Below are positions 1 through 7,231 of a stretch of DNA of 9,273 nt, one piece after another (the first letter of the stretch is position 1; the number at the start of each line of letters is the position of its first letter). A program made the translations under genes and the position numbers. Source of the stretch: an uncultured Pseudomonadota bacterium. GTDB lineage: Bacteria; Pseudomonadota; Gammaproteobacteria; Burkholderiales; SG8-39. The stretch covers positions 1-9,273 of the forward strand of contig CAIVVS010000290.1 in assembly GCA_903909415.1 (NCBI GenBank). Reading direction: 5' to 3'. The notes beneath the pieces were generated by a model. The model saw only the letters and a program-made list of their open reading frames with translations. It was not told the DNA's origin and did not search any database.

Positions 1-142
1 AAGCCGGGCGCTCGGGAAAATGCAACATTGTTCTGGTGCAATTGCGCATTGGCGAAGAACGCGACATCGGCCCGGGCTGGAAACGGATCTGGGAAGGCAG
101 CCGACCGCGTGAACGCGAACGCTACAGGTTATACGTAAAAAA
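1..142. other. Left-edge stretch without a supported gene
   Basis: No ORF here can be tied to a known family. One plus-strand frame has no stop from base 3 until the TGA at 144-146, which overlaps the pgi TTG start. Its 47 codons have only about 62% G or C at third positions, clearly below what the neighbouring genes show. Its C-terminal residues (rich in Arg, Glu, Tyr) are not recognised. The stretch is less GC-rich than the genes, as expected for a promoter region, but I see no convincing -35/-10 pair. The pgi promoter may be here or beyond the edge. Confidence 0.4.
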
Positions 143-1711
143 TTGAACAAAAACAGCCACTTGACGCAAAATCCGGCCTGGACGGCGCTGCTCGGCCACG
201 CGCGGGAGACGCGCGACCGGCCGGTGGCGGCGCGCTTTGCCCGCGACCCGGAACGCGCCTCACGCCTGTCGGTCGAGGTCGGGTCGCTGTTCCTCGACTA
301 CTCGCGCCAGCTGGTGGAGCCGCACACCATCGCCCTGCTCGCGGACCTCGCGGCCGCATGTGACCTGGATGGCTGGACGCGCCGCATGCTCGCGGGAGAG
401 GCCATCAACGCCAGCGAAGGCCGCGCGGTACTGCACATGGCGCTGCGCGCGGCGCCTGGCGACGGCCGCTACGACGCGGCAGTACGCGCCCAGGTGGCGG
501 AATGCCGGGCGCGTATCGCCGTCCTGGCGTCACAGGTGCGCGAGGGCAAGCTGGCCGGCGCCGGCGGACTGCCGCTGCAGGCCGTGGTGAACATCGGCAC
601 TGGCGGATCGGACCTCGGCGCCCGCGCCGTGGTGCGCGCGCTGCGCGCGCAGGCAGTCGACCGGCGTGCCGAGCGCGGCCCGGAGATGCGCTTCGCCTCC
701 AACATGGACCCGGCGGACATGGAACAGGCGCTGCATGGCCTGGACCCGCGCGCCACGCTGTTCATCGTGACGTCCAAGAGCTTCACCACCGTGGAAACGC
801 TGGCGAACGCGGCGCGCGCGCGCGACTGGCTGCGCGCGGCGGGCTGTGACGAGGGCGGCGCGTTCATCGCAGTGACGGCCAACGTCGCCGCGGCCGTGGC
901 GCTGGGCATCGCGCCGGAACGGGTGTTGCCGATGTGGGACTGGGTCGGCGGGCGGTTCTCGGTCTGGTCGGCGGCGGGCCTGCCGGTGGCGCTGGCCTGC
1001 GGCATGGCCGCTTTCGACGAACTGCTGGCCGGGGCGCGCGCCATGGACCAGCATTTCCTCACGGCGCCGGCACAACGCAACCTCCCGGTGCTGCTCGCGC
1101 TGCTGGGGATCTGGAACGTCAATTTCCTGGACATGGGCAACCACGTGGTGCTGCCCTACGCCGAGGACCTGCGCGAGCTGCCTTCACACCTGCAGCAGCT
1201 CGAGATGGAATCCAACGGCAAGCGCACCGGGCGCGACGGCACCGTGCTGGACTACGCCACCGCGCCGGTCGTCTGGGGCGCGGCCGGCACCGGCAGCCAG
1301 CACTCCTTCCACCAGTTGCTGCACCAGGGCAGCGTGCCGGTCGCAGCGGACTTCATCGTGCCGCTGGCCGACGGGATGGGCGCGCGCGCCGACACCCAGT
1401 TGGTGGCCAACGCGCTGGCGCAGGCCGCCGCTCTGGCCCAGGGCGACGGCAGCGATGCCAGCCCGGGCGGGCGTCCGTCCTCGACCATGCTGATGGACGC
1501 GCTCACCCCGCGCGCGCTGGGCGAACTGCTCGCCGCCTACGAGCACAAGGTGTTCGTGCAGGGCGTGGTCTGGAACGTGAACAGCTTCGACCAGCCCGGT
1601 GTGGAACTGGGCAAGCGCCTGGCCCATCGCATCGCGCAGGGCGATACCGCCGGATTCGACCCGGCCACGCTCGCCCTGCTGGCGCGTACCGCGCGCGGCG
1701 GGCAAGCCTGA
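143..1711 (+). CDS. pgi: Glucose-6-phosphate isomerase
   Basis: This cytoplasmic enzyme interconverts glucose 6-phosphate and fructose 6-phosphate in glycolysis and gluconeogenesis. The 522-residue product is close to the usual bacterial length and looks complete. Family signatures appear in order: NASEGRAVLHMALR at residues 89-102, the sugar-phosphate loop GTGGSDLG at 152-159, TSKSFTT, WDWVGGRFSVWS, MESNGK with the likely catalytic Glu356, a GSQHSFHQ motif with His387, and DQPGVELGK with the likely catalytic Lys491. The start is TTG at 143, which places LTQNPAW near the N-terminus as in other family members. A second TTG at 161 is also possible, and no ATG lies in the right region. Neither start has a clear Shine-Dalgarno sequence. 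The phosphate loop reads GTGGS where many homologues have GIGGS. The enzyme identity is firm; the exact start is less so. Confidence 0.97.
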   Translation: MNKNSHLTQNPAWTALLGHARETRDRPVAARFARDPERASRLSVEVGSLFLDYSRQLVEPHTIALLADLAAACDLDGWTRRMLAGEAINASEGRAVLHMALRAAPGDGRYDAAVRAQVAECRARIAVLASQVREGKLAGAGGLPLQAVVNIGTGGSDLGARAVVRALRAQAVDRRAERGPEMRFASNMDPADMEQALHGLDPRATLFIVTSKSFTTVETLANAARARDWLRAAGCDEGGAFIAVTANVAAAVALGIAPERVLPMWDWVGGRFSVWSAAGLPVALACGMAAFDELLAGARAMDQHFLTAPAQRNLPVLLALLGIWNVNFLDMGNHVVLPYAEDLRELPSHLQQLEMESNGKRTGRDGTVLDYATAPVVWGAAGTGSQHSFHQLLHQGSVPVAADFIVPLADGMGARADTQLVANALAQAAALAQGDGSDASPGGRPSSTMLMDALTPRALGELLAAYEHKVFVQGVVWNVNSFDQPGVELGKRLAHRIAQGDTAGFDPATLALLARTARGGQA

Positions 1712-1723
1712 TCCGCGGTTCCA

Positions 1724-1750
1724 GCAGGCGCAACGACGCGCCGCGCCTGC
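1724..1750 (+). terminator. Possible pgi terminator hairpin (inverted repeat)
   Basis: A perfect 8-base inverted repeat lies 12 bases after the pgi stop: GCAGGCGC at 1724-1731 and GCGCCTGC at 1743-1750, with an 11-base loop. A GC-rich hairpin directly after a stop fits transcription termination. No T-tract follows, so it is not a classical intrinsic terminator, and chance is possible in DNA this rich in GC. Confidence 0.3.
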
Positions 1751-1774
1751 CGAAGCCGGAGCGAGCCACAACCG

Positions 1775-1803
1775 TTGACGCACGGGCCCGGCGCGCTTAG
1801 TCT
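1775..1803 (+). promoter_or_regulatory. Sigma70-type promoter for the flavoprotein gene
   Basis: TTGACG at 1775-1780 matches five of six bases of the -35 consensus. It is followed by exactly 17 bases and then TAGTCT at 1798-1803, which keeps the T, A and final T of a -10 box. Transcription would start near 1810 and leave a leader of about 40 bases before the ATG at 1852. This would give the flavoprotein gene, and probably the glycosyltransferase gene after it, a promoter separate from pgi. Confidence 0.6.
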
Positions 1804-1822
1804 GGCTGCCCCGAATCAGTCA

Positions 1823-1849
1823 CGGCAGCGCCGCCCTGCCGGGTACCCG
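1823..1849 (+). promoter_or_regulatory. Structured leader in front of the flavoprotein gene
   Basis: Two self-complementary elements fill the end of the 5' leader. One is a 6-base stem, CGGCAG (1823-1828) with CTGCCG (1836-1841) and a 7-base loop. The other is the perfect 10-base palindrome CGGGTACCCG at 1840-1849, which ends two bases before the ATG. The stem and the palindrome share bases 1840-1841, so they could be alternative structures, or the palindrome could bind a dimeric protein. Any ribosome binding site would lie inside them. The function is inference only. Confidence 0.3.
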
Positions 1850-1851
1850 CG

Positions 1852-3243
1852 ATGAACAAGCCCTTGGAATTGCCCGCCAACCTGCTGGCCGAACTGCAGG
1901 CGCTGCTGGGCGAGCGCGCCACCACCTCGCGCGGCGTGCGCGAGCACCATGGCCGCGACGAGTCCTACTACCCCTACGCGCTGCCCGATGCGGTGGTGTT
2001 CCCGGAATCCACCGAGGAAGTGCGCGACGTGGTGGACATCTGCCGGCGCCACCGTGTGCCCATGATCCCTTACGGCGCGGGCACCTCGCTGGAAGGCCAC
2101 GTGCTCGCCAACGAGGGCGGCGTGTGCGTGGACCTGTCGCGCATGAACCGCATCCTGGCGGTGCACGAAGCGGACCTCGATGCCGTGGTGCAGCCCGGCG
2201 TCACGCGCAAGGCACTGAACGAGCATATCCGCCATTCCGGCCTCATGTTCCCCATCGACCCGGGCGCGGACGCAAGCCTGGGCGGCATGGCCTCCACGCG
2301 CGCGTCCGGAACCAACGCGGTGCGCTACGGCACCATGCGCGAGAACGTGCTCGCCCTCACCGTGGTGCTCGCCGACGGGCGCATCGTGCGCACCTCGAGC
2401 CGCGCGCGCAAGTCCGCCGCGGGCTACGACCTCACCCGCCTGTTCGTCGGCGCCGAGGGCACGCTGGGCATCATCACCGAAGTCACGGTGAAGCTGTACG
2501 CGATCCCCGAGGCGATGAGCGCGGCGACCTGCTGCTTCTCGGACCTCGAAAGCGCGGTCAACACCGTGATCCAGACCCTGCAGGCCGGCATCCCGATCGC
2601 GCGCTGCGAGGCGCTGTGCGCCACCACCATGAAGGCGATCAACGCCTACTCCAAGACGACCTACTCCGAGAGTCCGACGCTGTTCCTGGAGTTCCACGGC
2701 ACGCAGGCCGGCGTCGAGGAGCAGGCGCGCCTGGTGCAGGAGATCGCGCGCGAGCACGGCGGCATGGACTTCCAGTGGGCCACCCGCGCCGAGGACCGCA
2801 ACCGGCTCTGGTCGGCGCGCCACATGGCCTACTTCGCGTGCCTGCAACTGCGGCCCGGGACGCGCGCCGTGTCCACCGACGTGTGCGTGCCGATCTCGCG
2901 GCTGACCGAGTGCATGGGCGCGACCGCGAAGGACATAGAGGGCGCCTCGATGCCGGTGCCCATGTTCGGCCATGTCGGCGACGGGAACTTCCACCTGGTC
3001 ATCCTGGTCCGCCCGGACAGCACGGAAGACCTGGCGGAGGCGAAGGCCCTGAACGCCCGCCTGGTGGAGCGCGCGCTGGAGATGGAAGGCACCTGCACCG
3101 GCGAGCACGGCATCGGCATGGGCAAGATCGCCTCGCTGAAGAAGGAGCATGGCGAGGGCTACGAACTGATGCGCATGCTCAAGCAATCCTTCGACCCGCT
3201 CAACCTGATGAACCCCGGCAAGGTGGTGGCGCCGGGCGGCTGA
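1852..3243 (+). CDS. FAD-binding D-lactate dehydrogenase (cytochrome type) / GlcD family oxidase
   Basis: This 463-residue flavoprotein belongs to the GlcD/vanillyl-alcohol-oxidase superfamily, which oxidises D-2-hydroxyacids such as D-lactate or glycolate and passes electrons to the respiratory chain. The N-terminal FAD domain carries PYGAGTSLEGH at residues 73-83 and a long conserved stretch at 133-163 (FPIDPGADASLGG, then a SGTNAVRYGTMR segment). The C-terminal substrate-side domain carries the metal/active-site-type motifs GHVGDGNFH at 373-381 and GEHGIGMGK at 417-425. These motifs are those of the D-lactate dehydrogenase (LDHD/Dld-like) branch, so D-lactate is the best guess; glycolate or another D-2-hydroxyacid remains possible. 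No glcE or glcF subunit gene is adjacent, which argues against a glycolate oxidase complex here. No signal peptide is visible. The ATG at 1852 has only a weak ribosome binding site. It lies 23 bases upstream of the glycosyltransferase gene and is probably cotranscribed with it. Confidence 0.92.
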   Translation: MNKPLELPANLLAELQALLGERATTSRGVREHHGRDESYYPYALPDAVVFPESTEEVRDVVDICRRHRVPMIPYGAGTSLEGHVLANEGGVCVDLSRMNRILAVHEADLDAVVQPGVTRKALNEHIRHSGLMFPIDPGADASLGGMASTRASGTNAVRYGTMRENVLALTVVLADGRIVRTSSRARKSAAGYDLTRLFVGAEGTLGIITEVTVKLYAIPEAMSAATCCFSDLESAVNTVIQTLQAGIPIARCEALCATTMKAINAYSKTTYSESPTLFLEFHGTQAGVEEQARLVQEIAREHGGMDFQWATRAEDRNRLWSARHMAYFACLQLRPGTRAVSTDVCVPISRLTECMGATAKDIEGASMPVPMFGHVGDGNFHLVILVRPDSTEDLAEAKALNARLVERALEMEGTCTGEHGIGMGKIASLKKEHGEGYELMRMLKQSFDPLNLMNPGKVVAPGG

Positions 3244-3266
3244 GGGCCGCGGCGCCCGCCACGTCC

Positions 3267-5042
3267 ATGCTCGGCAAGCTGCTCGCGCGCTGGCGACGCC
3301 CCGCGCCTGCCGCGCCCGCTGCGCCACCGCAGGCGCAGCCTGCGGTGGACCTGGCGGGACTGCTGGCGCGCGCCACCTCCGCCAGCCAGGCAGGCGACCT
3401 GGACAGTGCCATCGCCGCCTACGAGGGTGCGCTGCGGGCCGCACCCGGCCATCCCGCCGTGCTGGTCAACCTTGGCGCGTTGCATCGCCAAGCGGGTCAC
3501 GCCGGGGCGGCGCTCGCGTGCCTGGAGGAAGCCACGCGCTTGCAGCCGACGCTCGCGGCGGCCTGGTACAACCTGGGCACCCTGCATCTGGAGGCCCATC
3601 GCGCCGACGATGCAGCCGGGGCGCTGCGCAGAACCATCGCATGCATCGAGGCCGGCGACGCCAGTGCGCCGCTGGCCGCGGCCGCGACCAACGCAGGACT
3701 CGCGCTGCAGACCCTGGGGCGCCACGCCGAAGCGCGCGCCCTGCTGGAAGGCCTCGCCGCGCGCCATCCCGGCATCGCGCGCGAATGCCTGCGCGTGGCG
3801 CTGTTCTCGGCCAACCTGGATCCGGACACGCCGCCACAGGTGGCGCTGGATGCGCATCGTGACTGGGCGCGGCGTTTCGCAGATCCGCTGGGCGCGAATG
3901 CCCCTGCGTTGGACAACGATCCGGATCCGGCGCGGCGACTGCGCATCGGCTACCTGTCGGGCGACTTCTGGTCGCACGCAGTGGCACGCTTCATCGGACC
4001 GGTGATGGCCGCGCACGACCCCCGGCAGGTCGAGGTATGGTGCGTGGACAACTCGCCGCGAAGCGACGCCGCGACCGGGCGCCTGCGCCAGCACGCGAAG
4101 TGGCTGCCTATTGCCGGGCTGGATGACGAGCAAGCCGCGCGGCAGATCAGGGCTGCGGGCATCGACGTCCTGGTCGACCTGTCGGGCCACACGGCGCACA
4201 ACCGACTGGAACTCGTGGCGCGACGCGTGGCCCCGGTGCAGGCGGAATGGCTGGGCTATTCCAACACCACCGGCCTCGAGGCGATGGACGCGCGCATCAC
4301 CGATGCATTGGTCGACCCGCCCGGCGCGGACCGCTGGTACGTCGAGCGCCTGCTGCGGCTGCCTGACGCGCTCTGGTGTTTCTCGGTGGACCCGGACGCG
4401 CCGGATCCCGGCCCCTTGCCGATGCTGCGAAATGGCCACGTCACGTTCGGTTCGATGAACCAGTACGGCAAGCTGAACGACGCGGTCTACGACGCCTGGG
4501 CCGGGCTGCTGTCGCGCGTCCCGGAGTCGCGACTGCTGCTCGCGGTCATCCCCGGCGGCGGGGTGCCGGACATGCTGCGGGCGGCGTTCGCCTCGCGCGG
4601 CATCGACCCGTCGCGGCTGCGCATCGAACCTTACCTGCCGCGCAAGGCGTTCCTTGCCCTGCATCGCGAGGTGGACATCGCGCTGGACCCGTTCCCGTGC
4701 TGCGGCGGTGCGAGCACCTGCGATTCGCTCTGGATGGGAACGCCGGTGGTCACCCTGGCGGGCGGCGCAAAGGGCCTGGCATGCGGCGTGTCACGCGCCG
4801 GGGCCAGCCTGATGTCGGTCGTCGGCCTGCCGGAACTGGTGGCGCGTTCGGCGCCGGGGTATGTCGAGGTTGCGGCGGCGCTCGCGGAAGACGCGCCCCG
4901 CCTTGCCGGCCTGCGCGCCGGGATGCGCGAGCGCCTGCTCGCCTCGCCGCTGATGGATGCCACCGGGTTCACCCGGTCGCTGGAGGGCCTGCTGCGCGCC
5001 GAATGGACTCGCTGGTGTGAAACCCGGCGCAGCCGCGCCTAG
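3267..5042 (+). CDS. TPR-containing SPINDLY/OGT-type glycosyltransferase (GT41)
   Basis: This 591-residue protein combines tetratricopeptide repeats with an O-GlcNAc-transferase-type catalytic region (GT41), which adds a sugar, typically GlcNAc, to Ser/Thr of proteins in the cytoplasm. Residues 1-28 are basic and then rich in Pro and Ala. About four TPR units span residues 29-168. The catalytic part starts near 223 with [13 protein letters not shown] (His237 at the position of the family's conserved His). It continues with [11 protein letters not shown] (His308), [26 protein letters not shown] (Lys402, at the place of the UDP-contacting Lys) and [18 protein letters not shown] (Asp474 onward). 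Most relatives have Tyr-Asn where this protein has Cys478-Cys479. The ATG at 3267 lies 23 bases after the flavoprotein stop. The reading frame stays open far upstream, but only the part from 3267 is protein-like. No flagellin, adhesin or sugar-nucleotide gene is next to it, so the target is unknown. The family is certain; the sugar and substrate are not. Confidence 0.93.
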   Translation: MLGKLLARWRRPAPAAPAAPPQAQPAVDLAGLLARATSASQAGDLDSAIAAYEGALRAAPGHPAVLVNLGALHRQAGHAGAALACLEEATRLQPTLAAAWYNLGTLHLEAHRADDAAGALRRTIACIEAGDASAPLAAAATNAGLALQTLGRHAEARALLEGLAARHPGIARECLRVALFSANLDPDTPPQVALDAHRDWARRFADPLGANAPALDNDPDPARRLRIGYLSGDFWSHAVARFIGPVMAAHDPRQVEVWCVDNSPRSDAATGRLRQHAKWLPIAGLDDEQAARQIRAAGIDVLVDLSGHTAHNRLELVARRVAPVQAEWLGYSNTTGLEAMDARITDALVDPPGADRWYVERLLRLPDALWCFSVDPDAPDPGPLPMLRNGHVTFGSMNQYGKLNDAVYDAWAGLLSRVPESRLLLAVIPGGGVPDMLRAAFASRGIDPSRLRIEPYLPRKAFLALHREVDIALDPFPCCGGASTCDSLWMGTPVVTLAGGAKGLACGVSRAGASLMSVVGLPELVARSAPGYVEVAAALAEDAPRLAGLRAGMRERLLASPLMDATGFTRSLEGLLRAEWTRWCETRRSRA

Positions 5043-5584
5043 AGCTTGAGGAAATGCTCGCGGTAGTGGCGCAGTTCCGCGATGGACTCCTCGATGTCGG
5101 CCAGCGCCTCGTGCTTGCCCAGCTTGACCACACCCTTGAGCACTTCCGGGCGCCAGCGCCGGGCGAGTTCCTTGAGCACCGAGACGTCCAGGTTGCGGTA
5201 ATGGAAGAACGCCTCCAGCCTCGGCATCCAGCGGGCCATGAAGCGGCGGTCCTGGCAGATGGTGTTGCCGCACATCGGCGAGGTGCGTGCCGGCACGTGC
5301 TCGCGCAGGAAGGCCAGCAATTGCTCCTCGACCATGGCCTCGGTCAGCGTCGACGCCCGGACCCGGTCCACCAGCCCGGAGCGCTTGTGCGTGGACTTGT
5401 TCCAGTCATCCATCGCGTCGAGGATCGCGTCCGGCTGGTTCACGACCAGCACCGGCGCCTGTGCGACCGGCACCAGCTGGGAGTCGGTGACCACCATCGC
5501 GATCTCGATCACGCGATCGCGATCGGGTTCCAGCCCGGTCATCTCCATGTCCAGCCAAACGAGGTTGTTCTGGTCTTGAGCCAT
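5039..5584 (-). CDS. orn: Oligoribonuclease
   Basis: Orn is a cytoplasmic 3'-to-5' exonuclease that degrades the shortest RNAs (dinucleotides, including pGpG from cyclic-di-GMP) to mononucleotides. The product is 181 residues, the standard length. All DEDDh catalytic residues are present at the canonical positions: Asp12 and Glu14 in LDMEMTG, Asp112 in CQDRRF, His158 and Asp163 in [12 protein letters not shown]. The ATG at 5584 is chosen because it gives exactly this family length; an upstream in-frame ATG at 5761 would add 59 unrelated residues that overlap the divergent protease gene. A weak GGAA precedes the start. The TAG stop shares four bases with the stop of the convergent glycosyltransferase gene. 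In E. coli orn is also divergent to rsgA; here two genes sit between them. Confidence 0.97.
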   Translation of the reverse strand: MAQDQNNLVWLDMEMTGLEPDRDRVIEIAMVVTDSQLVPVAQAPVLVVNQPDAILDAMDDWNKSTHKRSGLVDRVRASTLTEAMVEEQLLAFLREHVPARTSPMCGNTICQDRRFMARWMPRLEAFFHYRNLDVSVLKELARRWRPEVLKGVVKLGKHEALADIEESIAELRHYREHFLKL

Positions 5585-5654
5585 GATTTCCAATGGTTTT
5601 TGCGGGCATCCGTGTAGAATTGGATTGTCGCATATCCGGATTTCCACGCATCGG
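5585..5654. promoter_or_regulatory. Divergent promoter region between orn and the M48 protease gene
   Basis: This 70-base spacer is visibly richer in A and T than its surroundings and separates two divergent start codons, so it must hold or overlap promoters for both directions. On the plus strand TAGAAT at 5615-5620 resembles a -10 box, 35 bases before the protease ATG, but no good -35 box stands 16-18 bases upstream. On the minus strand no clear pair is seen. Confidence 0.4.
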
Positions 5655-6905
5655 ATGAACGCATTCACCTGGGCTTTCCTCGCCGCCCTGACTGCGGCGA
5701 CGGCCGCCAGGCTCTGGCTTGCGTCCCGCCACATCAGGCACATCGCCTCCCATCGCGCCAAGGTGCCCGAAGCCTTCGCCGAGCAGATCAGCCTCGCCTC
5801 GCACCAGAAGGCCGCCGACTACACGAGTGCCAAGACCAGGCTGGGCATGCTGGAGGTGGTGCTTGGCGCCGCCCTGGTGCTTGCGTTCACGCTGGGCGGC
5901 GGTCTGGAGGCCATGTCAGTGGCCTGGGCCGGCGTGACCGAACCGGGCGGACTGTGGCACGGCGTGGCGCTCGTCGTGTCACTCGTGCTCGCCACGAGCG
6001 CGCTGGACCTGCCCTTCGCGTGGTACCGCACGTTCGTTGTCGAGGCACGCTTCGGCTTCAACCGCATGACTCCCGCGCTGTTCCTGGGCGACCTCGCCAA
6101 GCAATCGGCGATCGCCGCCGTGCTGGGCATACCGTTGCTCGCGCTGGTGCTTTGGCTGATGCAGCGCATGGGGCAGTACTGGTGGCTGTACGTCTGGGCC
6201 ACCTGGGTGCTGTTCAACCTGCTGGTGCTCACGTTCTATCCGACCTACATCGCGCCGCTGTTCAACAAGTTCTCGCCGCTGCAGGACGAATCGCTCAAGG
6301 CGCGCATCGAGCGGCTGCTGGCGCGCTGCGGCTTCCAGTCCCAGGGCCTGTTCGTCATGGACAGCTCCAAACGCTCCTCCCACGGCAACGCCTACTTCTC
6401 GGGCCTCGGCGCGGCCAAGCGCATCGTCCTTTTCGACACGCTGATCGCGCGCCTCGCACCGCAGGAGATCGAGGCGGTTCTGGCGCATGAACTCGGTCAT
6501 TTCAGCCACCGCCATGTCGCCAAGCGCATCGTCCTGCTGTTCGCGATGTCCCTCGCCTTCCTCGCGCTGCTGGGCTGGCTGATCACGCAGGACTGGTTCT
6601 ACTCCGGCTTGGGGGTCAGCACGCCCTCCACCGCTGCGGCGCTGCTGCTGTTTTTCCTCGCGGCGCCCTCGTTCACCTTCCTGCTGAACCCGCTCACCAG
6701 CCTGTACTCGCGCAAGCATGAGTACGAGGCGGACGCCTACGCCGCCCAGCAGGCCGACGGCGCCGACCTGGTGCGCGCGCTGGTCAAGCTTTACCAGGAC
6801 AACGCCGCGACCCTGACGCCCGACCCGCTGCATTCGGCGTTCTACGACTCGCACCCGCCAGCGGCGCTGCGCATCGAGCGCCTGAAGGCGCGGGCCGCGG
6901 CGTGA
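5655..6905 (+). CDS. M48 family membrane metalloprotease (Ste24-like)
   Basis: This 416-residue integral membrane zinc protease is related to Ste24/CAAX prenyl protease 1. The zinc site is complete: HELGH at residues 278-282, and Glu356 in HEYEAD as the likely third ligand, followed by Asp360. Other family signatures are FNKFSPL at 203-209 and the [16 protein letters not shown] segment at 237-252. Hydrophobic segments fall near residues 3-22, 66-82, 102-122, 151-170, 176-196, 292-310 and 327-347, as expected for a multi-pass protein with the active site between the later segments. The ATG at 5655 gives the normal N-terminus. An in-frame ATG at 5583 would add 24 non-hydrophobic residues and overlap the orn start, so it is unlikely. 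It is the first gene of a four-gene cluster and its stop overlaps the phhB start by four bases. Bacterial substrates of this group are mostly unknown, and prenyl-protein processing should not be assumed. Confidence 0.93.
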   Translation: MNAFTWAFLAALTAATAARLWLASRHIRHIASHRAKVPEAFAEQISLASHQKAADYTSAKTRLGMLEVVLGAALVLAFTLGGGLEAMSVAWAGVTEPGGLWHGVALVVSLVLATSALDLPFAWYRTFVVEARFGFNRMTPALFLGDLAKQSAIAAVLGIPLLALVLWLMQRMGQYWWLYVWATWVLFNLLVLTFYPTYIAPLFNKFSPLQDESLKARIERLLARCGFQSQGLFVMDSSKRSSHGNAYFSGLGAAKRIVLFDTLIARLAPQEIEAVLAHELGHFSHRHVAKRIVLLFAMSLAFLALLGWLITQDWFYSGLGVSTPSTAAALLLFFLAAPSFTFLLNPLTSLYSRKHEYEADAYAAQQADGADLVRALVKLYQDNAATLTPDPLHSAFYDSHPPAALRIERLKARAAA

Positions 6906-7231
6906 ACGCGCCGCTGGCCACGCAGTCCTGCAGCGCGCTGCCGCAGGGCAGCCCGCCGCTCCCGCAGGCGGAGCTCGCCGGGCTGCTGTCCGAAGTGCCT
7001 GCGTGGCACATCAAGGGCGGCAGGCTGGCGCGCGAGTTCCGCTTCGCCGACTACCATCGCACCATTGCCTTCGTGAACGCGGTCGCAGGCATCGCGCACC
7101 AGCAGGACCACCATCCCGACCTGGCGGTGGGCTACGACCGCTGCCGTGTCGAGTGGCACACGCACTCGGTCGGGGGCCTGAGCCTGAACGACTTCATCTG
7201 CGCGGCCCGGGTGGACGCGCTCGCGCCTTGA
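6902..7231 (+). CDS. phhB: Pterin-4a-carbinolamine dehydratase (4a-hydroxytetrahydrobiopterin dehydratase)
   Basis: The enzyme dehydrates 4a-hydroxytetrahydropterins, the product left after aromatic amino acid hydroxylases act, to recycle the pterin cofactor. The 109-residue protein shows the DCoH/PCD signature: QQDHHPDL with His70-His71, then EWHTHSVGGLSLND with His86 and His88, the likely catalytic histidines. The first 20 residues are a loose Ser/Pro-rich extension before the conserved fold. The start is GTG at 6902, inside the stop of the protease gene (GTGA). No phenylalanine hydroxylase gene is visible nearby. The family is also widespread in bacteria lacking the hydroxylase and has been linked to molybdopterin-related metabolism, so the physiological role here is open. 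It is probably cotranscribed and translationally coupled with the genes on both sides. Confidence 0.95.
   Translation: MNAPLATQSCSALPQGSPPLPQAELAGLLSEVPAWHIKGGRLAREFRFADYHRTIAFVNAVAGIAHQQDHHPDLAVGYDRCRVEWHTHSVGGLSLNDFICAARVDALAP

Noticed and set aside
805..825. Runs of alternating GC in pgi
   Set aside because: They fall on Ala/Arg codons within conserved coding sequence and need no separate explanation such as a slippage tract.
2124..3266. Upstream in-frame extension of the glycosyltransferase (381 codons)
   Set aside because: It overlaps the flavoprotein gene in another frame and reads as Arg/Gly/His-rich low-complexity sequence. Protein-like sequence begins only at the ATG at 3267.
1816..3444. 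Long minus-strand open frame (542 codons) opposite the flavoprotein gene
   Set aside because: The translation is rich in Arg, Ala, Gly and His with no domain-like pattern. It is the codon-bias shadow expected opposite a GC-rich gene.
5513..5520. GCGATCGC palindrome inside orn
   Set aside because: It lies in codons for the conserved segment after LDMEMTG and is easily produced by chance in GC-rich coding DNA. No second copy was noticed.
5583..5654. Alternative start of the M48 protease at the ATG at 5583, overlapping the orn start codon
   Set aside because: It adds 24 residues without family resemblance ahead of the normal hydrophobic N-terminus, and would leave no room for promoters between the divergent genes.
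7003..7227. Alternative upstream ATG start for rsgA
   Set aside because: It would cover most of phhB in a different frame. The TTG at 7228 gives the family length and the same overlap style as the other junctions.
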